DNA from: Elymus sibiricus
Lineage: Eukaryota; Streptophyta; Magnoliopsida; Poales; Poaceae
Assembly (NCBI GenBank): GCA_039707655.1
Contig: CM077666.1
Coordinates: forward strand, 239,226,166 to 239,290,165
Direction: 5' to 3'
Length of the DNA stretch: 64,000 bases
Part shown: one piece after another, positions 1-11,900 of the stretch
Layout: every line of letters begins with the position of its first letter
Position numbering within the stretch: position 1 is the stretch's first letter
Program-made: the position numbers and the translations under genes
The notes under the pieces: generated by a model
Told to the model about the DNA's origin: nothing
Seen by the model: only the letters and a program-made list of their open reading frames with translations
The model's database searches: none

Positions 1-3000
1 CATACATGACCCAGCAATGCACGTGTCGGTCAGTAGCGAGTGTAACCGAGTCGTAGCAAGCTACAAGGACTCCAGTAAAACACCGCGTGACATTTCCCCG
101 TAGGGACAGACACAGGAGCAAAGAAGGACACATGCCGGTCAATCCATGTGTTCCGGATGGAAGCACTAGGAGGCATTTCCCCATAAGGAAGGCTACCAAG
201 AATAAACAACTAGGTGTCGGATCCCACACATACCAGTGCATTTCAAACATACACACAATATGCACGATATGTGTAAATACAACATGGCATCACAACATAA
301 CTCTACGACTCAAAGTATTTAATTAAAAGGGCTCCGAGGAGCCTTACATAGCATGATATTACAAACATGGGTCTCATGACCCAACATTCAAGTCATACAA
401 GCAACAAGCAGAAGCATAAACATGTCTGAGTACAGACAGATGAAAAAAAAGTAGGCTAGAAAGCCTGTCTATCTACAAGACCCTCCAAAGGAACCAAACC
501 TCTATCTGGGATTCCCAAGCTAATCGTCGAAGCCCACGTAGAACTACTAGTGAGACCGAAGTCTCCTCTGCAAAAACATATATTAAGAAAACGTGAGTAC
601 AAATGTACTCAGCAAGACTTACATCAGAACTAACTACATATGCATCGGTATCAACAAGGGGTTGTGGAGTTTAACTGCAGCAAGCCAGCTTTGACTCAGT
701 GGCTATCCTGTACTACGACTACCAGTATTTTCTTTGAGGTGAGAGATCGCACACGAGTCCACATATTCACCATATCAAAACACCACTATGGATCCGCTCC
801 CGTCTCCCTACGATAAGGCCATCCATAGCACTCACACTTATCTTGCGCATTTTACAGTATCCATTTCAACTTGTCTATGAACAATGTAAGCTTCCAAGTA
901 GTCCATATCCGCGGACGCGGCTATTCGAATAGATCATTAACCCTGCAGGGGTGTACTTCTTCACACACGTCATGTATCTCGGCAACCTTCAAGCGGAAGC
1001 CTGCCGAGGGTGTCGGCCACGACCTGACTAACCACACAAGACTCTAGTCCAGGTTTATCGCCTATTTGAGTCCACTCCGCAAGGAAGTCCGGCCGAAGTT
1101 TCTAGTACGGCCCCAAACGATGAGTGCAGGGTTCCCAAGAGCACCATTCGGGTGTCACTTGGTACACCGTGCCTTGGTGTCTCTACCGCATCATAGCCCA
1201 TCCCTAGGGTCAGCGCTACGCACGGCCGCCAACACATATCCTACAAACACCATAAACTAGTTGCGACTCCTGGACAGAGATCAAGGCGGTTAATAAGTCG
1301 AGAGGGTCCATGGATTTCGGGCCCAATGCGTGGTAGTAACTGGTCTTGGATCACAAACACGGAATCCAGTTCCTGAGGACGGTCTCAATGAGACAACCCA
1401 CCATGTACTCCTACATGGCCTCTCATCGCTACCTTTACCAAATCGTGTTCACACACTTAGCTCTCAGCAGTAGGACATGTTCACCACCATCCCGATCCAT
1501 CCCAGATGAATCGGACATGACACAACTCTAAGCATAGCAAGCATAATAAGCAAGCATGAATGAGTAGGCACATCATGGCTCAAACAACTCCAACTCATGC
1601 TAGTGGGTTTTACTATTTACTGTGGCAAGGACGGGTCACGCAGAGGAAGGGGTTCAACTACCGCAACAAGTAACAGTTGAATCATTGTTGTCCTAATGCA
1701 GTAAAAGAGGGCAAGAGAGAGAGAGTGGGATTGTATCGGAATGCTCAATGGGGGTTTGCTTGCCTGGCACTTCTGAAGATAGCACTGCTCTCCATCAGTG
1801 ACAACGATCACAACGTCGGAAACATCGGCTACCGAGAAGGAAAAAAACTGACTAGCAAAGAAGGAACACAATCAATGCAATGAACAATCACATGAATGAC
1901 ATGTCATATTAAGGTACTGAATTCACCTAATGCAATATTTAGCCAAATTAATTGAAGTGGAATCCAAACAGGATCAAATTCCAACTCCAAATGTTATTTC
2001 AAAAGTTGCCCTAATCATCATTTGTCCTATTCAGTGAGGTTACCTTGTTCAAACATGCATGAAAGTGCCATAAACAGATTCTGCATATTTTTTTGATCAT
2101 TTTTCATATATAAATTATTTTCATCTGAGCTACGGTTGATTTACTATGATTTTTCAAAGTTTGGAGTATTTTCTGAAATTCATAAATCATTTTCTGATTT
2201 ATTTTAAATTCGAGAAAAGCTTTATGACATCAGCACTACATCAGCATGGTGTCAGTAGTCAACTGGGTCAAACCTGACCAAAGGGTCCCGCGTGTCAGTG
2301 GCACAGTGTTAAATTAGTGTTAATACTAATCCTAACTAAAGTCATTAGGTTAGGGTTAACCGGCGATTAGGCCGGAGTTAGGCCGCCGGCGAGGTGCCGA
2401 GACGGCGGCGGTGCTCGGAAACGCGGCACAGGGTGCCGTTTGAGGCGCGGTTGGGCTCCCTGTGAAGCTGACGCTCGCGCGCGTCGGATGGTGCGAGTGG
2501 TGGGTCGCAGGGCGGCCTGAGCTCGCCGGAAACAAGCTCGCGGCGGCGGACGGAGTTCTGGCTCGAGCGGGCGCAGCGCTGCGGTGCGCTAGGGAGGGAG
2601 CTGGCGGTGGTGTTATCTTGCTGCGTAGCTGTGGAGCATGTAGCCGTGCTCGGGCGCGAGCTATGCTAGCTCTAGCTACGGCGGCGACACGAACGGCGGC
2701 GACCGGCTCTCGGCTCCGGTGGAACTACGGCCTAGAGGGAGCAATCGATGACGTGGCTAGGGGGGAGGTGATCAGGAGCTCACGGCGGGGTTAGCAGAGG
2801 CGAAAACGAGGCCGGGGACGCGTTGGAGTCAACGGGGCGGAGGTGGCAATCTCCGGCGGCCAGGGTTGAAGACGAGCTCGAGGTCGTCGCTGTGATGCTC
2901 CCGGCGTCGTGCGGCTCGGTGAGGAGGATGAGGGCGTTGCTGCGCTCCTTCTTGACACGGCGGCGACCGTGCGGTGGCCGGTGGCTGCGCGAGCGGTGGA

Positions 3001-3717
3001 CGGCGGCGGCAGCAGCGTTCGGGCGCTCGCGGGAGAGAGGGACAGAGGAGGGGAGCGAGGGCGAGAGTGAAAGGAGGTCGAGGGGGTGGCGTGGCGACGT
3101 CCAGGGCGTCGGGGGCGCAGACAGGCAGGCAGGAGGTGGCGCGCGTGTGTGCGCGCGCGGCGGGCACACGCCCTCCTGCCCACTGGCAGGAGGTTGAAGA
3201 CGGCGCGCGGCTGGGCTGGGCCAGCTACAGTGCTGGGCCGGCTAGGTACACTCTCTCTCTCCTTTTGTTTTTTCTATTTTAGGTTATGTTTTCTATTTCT
3301 ACTACTGTTTTGGCTTTAGTAAAAATACTAGAGCATTTCTAAAAATCCTGAAATTAGTTGTGGGCACAATTTGAATTATTTCCAACAGCCCTCAACTGTT
3401 TCCAGAATTATTAGAGCATTTAATTTATTTATAGCATTTAAATGCCCTAACTCAAATACAATATGATTTAATTCAAAAATCCAGGATGACCTAGAAAAAT
3501 GTGCACCATTTTTGGCAGAGGTTTCCAACCAATTCAAAAATGATGAACTTTTCTGAAGGGCATTTTGGGTTCATTGAAAAATATTTTAAGTTGAACCTAA
3601 TTGAAATTCATTTGGTGCTAGGGTTTAATCATCCCCATTTCAAATTCATTTGAATTTAACATGATGCATTGATGCTCTGATGCAACTAATTACAACCATT
3701 ATTCTAGGGCTGTGACA
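1..3717 (-). mobile_element. Long LTR-type element, right part (left end outside window)
   Basis: Read on the minus strand the unit starts TGTCACAGCCCTAG at 3717 and runs off the window. It has the same order of landmarks as the complete unit at 49484-53878: an AT-rich start, a GC-rich block with a 'cttcaacctcctg...caggagggcg' stretch (about 2350-3230 here), another AT-rich block, then a segment with 'cggctattcgaatag' and 'gcaggggtg' (about 900-960) and 'tgcatcggtatcaa' (about 640). The two copies are clearly diverged but collinear. The open frames at 2462-3319 lie in the GC-rich block, overlap one another in several frames, and resemble no known protein. I read the unit as an LTR or solo LTR of an unnamed Gypsy-like family. 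The other end and its target duplication are not visible. Confidence 0.6.
2340..3240. other. CpG-rich block inside the long LTR-type element
   Basis: About 900 bases rich in CG dinucleotides and CGGCGG-type runs, abruptly bounded by AT-rich sequence on both sides. Because the equivalent position in the copy at 49484-53878 is also GC-rich, I take it as part of the element (possibly its promoter and transcribed region), not a host-gene CpG island. Confidence 0.5.
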
Positions 3718-4195
3718 GAGAGCCAATATATGAGACAAGTAAGATATGCACGGGAGAGACTTATGGCACAATGATGATAAAAAGATGATTCCACGCTAAA
3801 TGTAGCTATGCGGAGTAAGCGTATCACTAAGGTGCACAAAGAGCGTGGCCCGGTAATTCTCAACTCGCTAGTCTCGATAGGTAAGTGACGCAAAATGGCT
3901 CAAGGCTATCAATGCAATGGCAAGGGAATATACAAAGATGTCATCGAGGTTACCGTCCTTGCTTACGGTTGGTATGAAGATGACGTGATCGTTGTCGATG
4001 ATGAGTCTAAGGCGATGATGAATGGCGGTGATGTTGATGTCGAACCGTCCCTAATTAGCCAAAACACCTTAGGAAACAGAAACTGCAACTCAAAATCTCA
4101 ACCAAAATGGGTGATAGCGGAAGTGTGGTATTGCGGAAGACTAAAGGTGGGAAAATTGGTTGAAAACTGAAGAAAGAAAAATGTTGCGAAAGTGG

Positions 4196-4293
4196 TACTG
4201 TACCGAGCCAGTGCGCACGGGGTAAGTGAGGCCCATGTGCACAGGGTCCCGTGGGCATGGGGTATCGGGGACCCATGCGCATGGGGTGTTCTA
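4196..4293. repeat. Second GC-palindrome cluster, in the Gypsy leader
   Basis: Four variants of the same palindrome, including CCCATGCGCATGGG (about 4272-4285), about 280-380 bases downstream of the primer binding site. Confidence 0.7.
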
Positions 4294-4562
4294 CCAATGC
4301 AAGAACACGCCCAAATCCGTGGAAATCGGGGAAATTTCGGGGGAATTCGAAGGTGGGATGGATGGGGGATGGAGTGTAAGGGTTGATCCACTTGACAAAC
4401 CACAAATTCGTGCACTAAATCAACAAAATCTCACAAGATCTAACAAATGCAAAAAAAAAATTGTAGGCTATTTTTGGTGGGGATTTTCGAATTGGAAGAA
4501 AAACACACAAAATTGGCGCGAGAAAGTGGAGAGGGAGAACTCCAAGATGTGAATCAACCTTT

Positions 4563-4577
4563 CTGGTGATACCAAGA
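4563..4577 (-). promoter_or_regulatory. Primer-binding-site-like sequence
   Basis: Directly after the LTR end (minus strand TCTTGGTATCACCAG). The TGGTATCA part fits the 3' end of initiator tRNA-Met; the following bases do not. Confidence 0.5.
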
Positions 4578-5510
4578 TGTTGTAGGGTGGAACCCTAGAT
4601 GAGATCTTTTCACACTTGGAGGTGGGGAAAGAGGAAAATCACAAGAACACAAAGGGGGAAAACTCTCAACAAACCCAATCACACATCCACTAGAATAGCA
4701 TACACAAGATCCACAAGGTACATGAACAATCAAAGGAAATAGCACAAGGGTAAAGTTCTTCCCAAATCCAAGAGGAGATGAGGTCTTGATGATCTTGAGA
4801 GATCCTTCTCCCTTAGGAGGTCTTGATGATCCTATGATGGAGATCCTTCTCCCTTAGGAGGTCTTGATCCCCAAGATGGAGGTACAAGGAGCAAAGCTCT
4901 CTCAAATAGTCTCAAATACTATGCTAACCCTAACAAATGGTCTAGGCACGGAATATATAGGTGAAGGGAGGTAAGGGACGAAGTGAGGGGCAAAACAGGA
5001 ACAAATCAGCCAGCTCGCTGGGAGGGCCGTGCGCACAGGCTAAGTAGGCCCCGTGCGGATGGGGGTCCTGTGGGCACGGTACACGCCCGTGCGCACGGGG
5101 TAGCTACAGCGGTGGGGCCCGTGCGCACGGGGTGCGCATTTTCACTTCCAGTAGCATTCTGGAGGGCCCGTGGGCACGGGGTCCGGGAGGCCCGTGCGCA
5201 CGGAGTCGCCTGGGAGGTACTGTCCTCTTCTCGATTGCAGCCTCCGTCTTCCTCGTGGCCTTGGCGTGGTTCCAATTGGCCTTGGTGGTGCTCCTTAGCT
5301 TCTTGGTGGAGGTTGTCCTCATACCTAATGACACACAACAATCCATGGTGAGGTAGCATCCAAGTTCCATCCATATCCATATGAAACTCGTAGAGGAGTG
5401 AGTTCACCTCGTTCTCGATGGCACGTGCGTGAGCTCTTATCATAGGTCCACTTGGTGCTTGATGAGTCGGTGTGGTGTCCATGGGGATGACCGGAGGATG
5501 CTCCGAATCA
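4578..5510 (-). repeat. 5' LTR of the minus-strand Gypsy element (933 bp)
   Basis: TG...CA ends, TATATATT promoter-like box at about 4952-4959 (read on the minus strand), and a homologous solo LTR of 940 bp at 42223-43162. The first half of the LTR reads as protein-like sequence on the minus strand, with a 'GPMIRAHARAIENEVNSLL' stretch that resembles the tails of grass Gypsy polyproteins. This suggests that pol reads into the 3' LTR in full-length members; in this 5' copy the stretch is non-coding. Confidence 0.65.
5026..5206. repeat. Cluster of GC palindromes CCCGTGCGCACGGG in LTR U3
   Basis: Seven copies of a 14-bp palindrome or close variants (perfect at about 5087-5100 and 5118-5131, variants such as CCCGTGGGCACGGG at about 5167) lie just upstream of the LTR TATA-like box. 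A second cluster of four variants is in the leader at 4196-4293, and a third of six lies in the related solo LTR at about 42563-42712. Confidence 0.8.
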
Positions 5511-5885
5511 ATATGCTTGCCTAAGTTGTCATACACAAAATTTGCTACTTGATCCCAAATAACAATAGTTTGGCAATGGTAGGGATCACCATAAATGCAG
5601 ACTAGACCAAATTCCATACCTGATGCTACATGCACTACATTCGCTAAGATAGCATGAAAAGAAGCACTATGCACCGAAACTTTCAGCTCATCATTCCACA
5701 TTAGCCATAAACCTCCCGAAGATCCTCTCGAAGGAACTACTATGCTATCAGACATGTCGAAACGATTCACAAGGTCACAAGACTTAACCTTTGAGGATTT
5801 TATTTCTGAAATAAAGGTTACCTAAGCTTTAGTGGAATGGATGAGATTTGACAGAAAAGTCATACGTTCATTGCGGAGGTCCTGG
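5511..5885 (-). pseudogene. LINE ORF2 endonuclease fragment (3' of the Copia insertion)
   Basis: Minus-strand translation gives an endonuclease/exonuclease/phosphatase-type stretch with the SRGSSGGLWLMW motif typical of plant L1-type LINEs, ending near NFVYDNLG at 5511, where a Gypsy LTR begins. The frame continues across the Copia insertion into 14704-14743. It has at least one internal stop here (TAG near 5825). The domain is cut on both sides by transposons, so this is dead sequence. Confidence 0.7.
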
Positions 5886-7035
5886 TGTTGGAAATATGCC
5901 CTAGAGGCAATAATAAATTGGTTATTATTATATTTCCTTGTTCATGATAATCGTTTATTATCCATGCTATAATTGTATTGATTGGAAACTCAAATACATG
6001 TGTGGGTACATAGACAACACTGTGTCCCTAGTAAGCCTCTGGTTGACTAGCTCGTTGATCAAAAGATGGTGAAGGTTTCCTAGCCATGGACATGAGATGT
6101 CATTTGATAACGGGATCACATCATTAGGAGAATGATATGATGGACAAGACCCAAACTGTAAACGTAGCATATGATCGTGTCAGTTTATTGCTATTGTTTT
6201 CTGCATGTCAAGTATCTGTTCCTTTGACCATGAGATCATGCAACTCACTGACACCGGAGGGATACCTTGTGTGTATCAAACGTCGCAACGTAACTGGGTG
6301 ACTATAAAGATGCTCTACAGGTATCTCCGAGGGTGTCTGTTGAATTGGCATGGATCAAGACTGGGATTTGTTACTCCGTGTGACGGAGAGGTATCTCAGG
6401 GCCCACTCGGTAATACAACATCACTATAAGCCTTGCAAGCAATGTGACTAAAGTGTTAGCCACGGGATCTTGTATTACGTAACGAGTAAAGAGACTTGCC
6501 GGTAACGAGATTGAACTAGGTATAGAGATACCGACGATCAAATCTCGGGCAAGTAACATACCGATAAACAAAGGGAACATCATACGGGATTAACTGAATC
6601 CTTGACATAGAGGTTCAACCGATAAAGATCTTCATAGAATATGTAGGAGCCAATATGGGCATCCAGGTCCCGCTATTGGTTATTGACCGTAGAGGTGTCT
6701 CGGTCATGTCTACATAGTTCTCGAACCCGCAGGGTCTACACACTTAACGTTTGGTGACGATATAAGTATAGTTGAGTTGTTATGTTGGTGACCGAAAGTT
6801 GTTCGGAGTCCCGGATGAGATCCCGGACATGACGAGGAGCTCTGGAATAGTCCGGAGGTAAAGATTGATATATGGGATAATAGTGTTTGGTCTCCGGAAG
6901 GGTTCCGGAATTCACCGGAAGAAGTTTCGGATGTTTCCCGAAATGTTCGGGTACGAGAACACTTTATTTGGGCCAAGGGGTAAAGCCCACGAGGCTTTAG
7001 GAAGGTGCAAAAGGAAGTTTTGCGGAGGCTAGGGG

Positions 7036-7091
7036 CCAGACGCCAGGGACCCTGGCGTCTGGGTCCAGACGCCAAGGACCCTGGCGTCTGG
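7036..7091. repeat. Two adjacent near-perfect palindromes in the LTR
   Basis: CAGACGCCAGGG followed by its inverted copy at 7036-7062, and a second, slightly altered unit at 7065-7091. The same pair is at 14094-14149 in the 3' LTR. They lie about 90-145 bases upstream of the TATA box. Confidence 0.8.
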
Positions 7092-7179
7092 TCCTGGAGT
7101 CCGAGTAGGACTCTTGCCTTGCGGGCCAAACCGACTTTGAGGAGGCTCTTTCTCCAAGTTTCGACCCCAGGGCTCAACA

Positions 7180-7187
7180 TATAAATA
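7180..7187 (+). promoter_or_regulatory. TATA box of 5' LTR
   Basis: TATAAATA in a CAACATATAAATAGAGG context; the typical position for the promoter that starts the genomic RNA. Same box at 14238-14245 in the 3' LTR. Confidence 0.75.
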
Positions 7188-7646
7188 GAGGGGCAGGGCT
7201 AGCACCCGGAACATATCAAGATTTCCCCAAGCCGTGTGCGGCAACCCTAACCCTCTAGTTCCTCCGTCATAATCTCCGTAGCGCTTGGCGAAGCCCTGCA
7301 GAGATTGTTCCTCACCACCATCACCACGCCGTCGTGCTGCCGGAACTCATCTACTACTTCACCATCGCTCGCTGGATCGAGGAGGTGAAGGCGTCATCAA
7401 GCCGTACGTGTTTTGAACGCGGAGGTGCCGTCCGTTCGGCACTAGTTCGTGATCGGATCGAGGGACGACTTGCGATTTGGATCGCGGAGACGTTCGACTA
7501 CATCAACCGCGTTTCTTAAACGCTTCCGCTTAGCGATCTACAAGGGTATGTAGATTCACTCTCCCTCTCGTAGATGCTCATCACCATGGATAGATCTTGT
7601 GTGTGCGTAGGAAAATTTTTGTTTCCCATGCTACGTTCCCCAACAG

Positions 7647-7658
7647 TGGCATCCGAGC
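7647..7658 (+). promoter_or_regulatory. Primer binding site (initiator tRNA-Met type, altered)
   Basis: TGGCATCCGAGC one base after the LTR. The standard tRNA-iMet complement is TGGTATCAGAGC, so two of twelve positions differ. Confidence 0.7.
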
Positions 7659-8925
7659 TAGGTCTATGCATAGATGAGATCTCGAGTAGAACACAAACGA
7701 GTTGTGGGCGTGGGTGTATACATATTGCTTGCCATTACTAGTTGATACTTGATTCGGCGGTATTGTGAGATGAAGCGGCCCGGACCGACATTACGCGTAC
7801 GCTTACGCGAGACAGGTTCCTTCAACTGACATGTAACTTCGTTGCATAAAGATGGCTAGCGGGTGTCTGTCTCTCTCACTTTAGTTGAATCAATTTCAAT
7901 GAAGAGGGTTCTTTTAGAAGATCAAAAAGCAATCACTACACCACGTTGTGGTTTTGCGTAGGTAAGAACGGTTCTTGCAAACCCGTAGCAGCCACGTAAA
8001 ATTTGCAACAACAATTAGAGGACGTCTAACTTGTTTTTGCAGGGTATGTTGTGATGTGATATGGCCAATTACATGATGAGATATATGTGATGTATGAGAT
8101 GATCATGTGTTGTATAGAATATCACGACTTGCATGTCGATGAGTACGGCAACTGGCAGGAGCCATAGAGTTGTCTTTAATTATTGTATGACCTGCGTGTC
8201 AATCATTAAGCGCTATGTAATGCTTTACTTTATCGCTAAACGTTAGCAATAGTCGTGGAAGCAACAGTCGGCGCGACAACCTCATGGCGACACGTTGATG
8301 GAGATCAAGATGATGGAGATCATGGTGTCATGCCGGTGACGATGGAGATCATGCCGGTGCCTTGGAGATGGAGATCAAAAGCACGAGTTCATGGCCATAT
8401 CATGTCACTTATGATTTGCATGTGATGTTAATCCTTTTATGCATCTTATTTTGCTTAGGACGACGGTAGCATTATAAGGTGATCCCTCACTTAAATTTCA
8501 AGATAAATTGTGTTCTCCCCGAGTGTGCACCGTTGCGAAAGTTCGTCGTTTCGAGACATGCCGTGATGATCGGGTGTGATAGACTCTACGTTCACATACA
8601 ACGGGTGTAAGCCATGTTGCACGTGCAGAACACTCGGGTTAAACTTGACGAGCCTAGCATGTACAGACATGGCCTCGGAACACAAGAGACCGAAGGGTCG
8701 AACATGAGTCATATAGTAGATATGATCAACATGAAGATGTTCACCATTGAAACCACCTCAACTCACGTGATGATCGGACTTGAGTTGGTGGATTTGGATC
8801 ATGTTACGCTCGAATGACCGGAGGGATGTCAATTTGAGTGGGAGTTTTTTAAGTAATATGATTAACTAAACTCACTATCTAGAACAATAGTCTAAGTTGT
8901 CTTTGCTATATTTATGTTGTAGATC
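7659..8925 (+). other. 5' leader of the Copia element
   Basis: About 1.27 kb between primer binding site and gag, without a convincing coding frame. It carries several upstream ATGs and short frames. It presumably contains the packaging and dimerisation signals of the family; I cannot point to them. Confidence 0.7.
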
Positions 8926-11900
8926 ATGGCTCGCGCAGTAGCACCCCTGAATTTTAATGCGTTCCTAGAGAAAGCTAAGTTGAAAGATGATGGAAGTAAC
9001 TTTGTGGACTGGGCCCGTAATCTAAGGATTATCCTTACGGCTTCCCAGAAGGCTTATGTCCTTGATGCACCGCTTGGTCATCCACCCGCTCCAGTTGAGT
9101 CTCTAGACGTTGTGAACGCCTGGCAGGCTCGTTCTGAAGATTACTCAATAGTTCAATGTGCAATATTGTATGGCTTAGAACCGGGACTTCAAAGACGTTT
9201 TGAACGTCATGGAGCATATGAGATGTTCCAGGAGTTGAAGTTTATCTTTCAGAAGAATGCCCGGATTGAGAGATATGAGATCTCCGATAAGTTCTATGCT
9301 TGCAAGATGGAGGAGAACGGGTCTATCAGTGATCACGTACTCAGAATGTCTGGGTACTCCACCCGTCTGGCTGAATTGGGGATGCCCCTTCCGCCAGAGG
9401 CTATCACTGACAGAGTTCTTCAATCATTGCCACCTAGCTACAAGAGCTTCGTGTTGAACTATAACATGCACGGGATGAACAAGTCAGTCGCCGAGCTGTT
9501 TGCGATGCTGAAAGCCGCTGAGTCTGAAATTCAGAAGGAGCATCAAGTGTTGATGGTCAATAAAACCACTAGTTTCAAGAAAAATGGCAAGGGTAAGAAG
9601 GGTAACTCCAAGAAGAGTGGCAAAGCAGTTGCTCCTCTCGTGAAGAAACCCAAGGCTGGACCCAAACCAGAAACTGTGTGTTTTCATTGCAAGGGAACAG
9701 GACACTGGAAGCGGAACTGCCCCAAGTATTTGGCTGACAAGAAGGCGGCCAACAACAAACAAGGTATATATGATATACATGTTATTGATGTGTACCTTAC
9801 CAACTCTCGTTGTAGTGCCTGGGTATTTGATACCGGTGCGGTTGCTCATATTTGCAACTCAAAACAGGAACTGCGGAATAGACAGAGGCTGGCAAAGGAC
9901 GAAGTGACGATGCGCGTGGGAAATGGTTCCAAGGTTGATGTGATCGCCGTCGGCACGCTCGCTCTTCGATTACCATCGGGATTAGTGATGAACCTGAATA
10001 ATTGTTATTTAGTGCCTGCGTTAAGCATGAACATTATATCTGGATCTTGTTTATTGCGAGACGGTTACTCATTTAAATCAAAGAATAATGGTTGTTCTAT
10101 TTATATGAGTAATATCTTTTATGGTCATGCACCCAATGTAAGGGGTTTATTCTTATTGAATCTCGATAGTAATGATACACATGTTCATAACATTGATGCC
10201 AAAAGATGTAGGATTGATAATGATAATACCACTTTCTTGTGGCACTGCCGTTTAGGTCATATTGGCGTAAAACGCATGAGGAAGCTCCATGCTGATGGAC
10301 TTTTGGAGTCACTTGATTTTGAATCACTTGACACATGTGAGCCATGCCTCATGGGCAAGATGACTAAAACGCCGTTCTCTGGAACAATGGAACGGGCAAG
10401 TGACTTATTGGAAATCATACATACTGATGTGTGCGGTCCGATGAGCATTGAGGCGCGCGGTGGTTATCGTTACTTTCTCACCTTCACTGATGACTTAAGT
10501 AGATATGGGTATATTTACTTAATGAAACACAAGTCTGAAACGTTTGAAAAGTTCAAACAATTTCAGAGTGAAGTTGAGAATCATCGTAGCAAGAAGATTA
10601 AATTCCTACGATCTGATCGAGGAGGAGAATATCTGAGTTATGAGTTTGGCAGTCACTTAAGACAATGTGGAATTGTTTCACAACTAACACCGCCTGGAAC
10701 ACCACAGCGTAATGGTGTGTCCGAACGTCGTAATCGAACCTTATTGGATATGGTGCGATCTATGATGTCTCTTGCCGATTTGCCACTATCGTTTTGGGGT
10801 TATGCATTAGAGACAGCTGCATTCACTTTAAATAGGGCACCATCGAAATCCGTTGAGACGACGCCATATGAACTTTGGTTTGGCAAGAAGCCAAAGCTGT
10901 CGTTTCTTAAAGTTTGGGGATGTGATGCTTATGTCAAAAAGCTTCAGCCTGAAAAGCTGGAACCCAAAGCGGAGAAATGCGTCTTCATAGGATACCCAAA
11001 AGAGACAGTTGGGTATACCTTCTACCTCAGATCCGAAGGCAAAGTGTTTGTCGCTAAAAACGGAACGTTTCTTGAGAAAGAGTTTCTCTCGAAAGAATTG
11101 AGTGGGAGGAAGATAGAACTTGATGAGGTTGTTGAACCTTTACTTCAACCTGAGAGTAGCGCAGCACAGAAAGATGTTTCTGTAGAGCCTACATCAGCTG
11201 AAGAGGAAGTTAATGATGATGATCATGAAGCTTTGGATCAAGTTGCTATCGAACCTCGTAGGTCGACAAGGACGCGTACTGCTCCTGAGTGGTACGGCAA
11301 CCCTGTCTTAGAAGTCATGTTGTTGGACAACGATGAACCTACGAGCTATGGAGAAGCGATGATGGGCCCGGATTCCGAAAAGTGGTTAGAGGCCATGAAA
11401 TCTGAGATGGGATCCATGTATGAAAACAAAGTGTGGACTTTGGAAGTATTACCTGAAGGGCGTAAGGCCATTCAGAACAAATGGATCTTTAAGAGGAAGA
11501 CGGACGCGGACGGTAATGTCACCGTCTATAAAGCTCGACTTGTGGCAAAGGGTTTTTCACAAGTTCAAGGAGTTGACTACGATGAGACCTTCTCACCCGT
11601 AGCGATGCTTAAGTCCGTCAGAATCATGTTAGCAATAGCTGCCTTTTTCGATTATGAAATTTGGCAGATGGATGTCAAAACTGCGTTCCTTAACGGTTTC
11701 CTTAAGGAAGAGTTGTATATGATGCAACCAGAAGGTTTTGTCGATCCAGAGAATGCTGACAAAGTTTGCAAACTCCAGCGATTCATTTATGGACTGGTGC
11801 AAGCATCTCGGAGTTGGAATCTTCGCTTTGATGAGGTGATCAAAGCGTTCGAGTTTATACAAGTTTACGGAGAAGCTTGTATTTACAAGAAAGTGAGTGG

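Larger units (their letters stand above)
3718..5510 (-). mobile_element. Ty3/Gypsy-type element, 5' end (LTR, PBS, leader)
   Basis: On the minus strand an LTR (5510 down to 4578) begins TGATTCGGAGCATCC and ends CCCTACAACA. It is followed by a primer-binding-site-like TGGTATCA and a non-coding leader down to 3718, where the long LTR-type element cuts it. The LTR matches in layout, and in parts of the sequence, the solo LTR at 42223-43162: same first bases, same GC-palindrome cluster, same TATA position, same end. Its 5' border falls inside a LINE endonuclease frame, so it inserted into that LINE. The rest of the element (gag-pol, 3' LTR) is not seen in this window. Confidence 0.65.
5886..7645 (+). 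repeat. 5' LTR of the Copia element
   Basis: TGTTGG...CCAACA ends; matches 12960-14703 closely. Contains a TATA box at 7180 and the paired palindromes at 7036-7091. Compared with the 3' LTR it has 12 extra bases near 6991 and 4 near 6531. Confidence 0.93.

Noticed and set aside
2462..3319. Several long overlapping ORFs on both strands
   Set aside because: They lie in a GC-rich block of a repeated element, where stop codons are rare in all frames; no protein-like composition or shared frame with the related copy at 49484-53878.
3718..5510. Tandem (internal-LTR-internal) Gypsy arrangement
   Set aside because: The protein-like part before the palindromes proved to be inside the LTR itself (same start as the solo LTR at 42223), so one 5' LTR plus leader explains everything.
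5006..5770. 254-aa minus-strand ORF
   Set aside because: It is an accidental fusion of a LINE endonuclease fragment with the U3 region of a Gypsy LTR, ending in translated palindromes (repeated PCARA).
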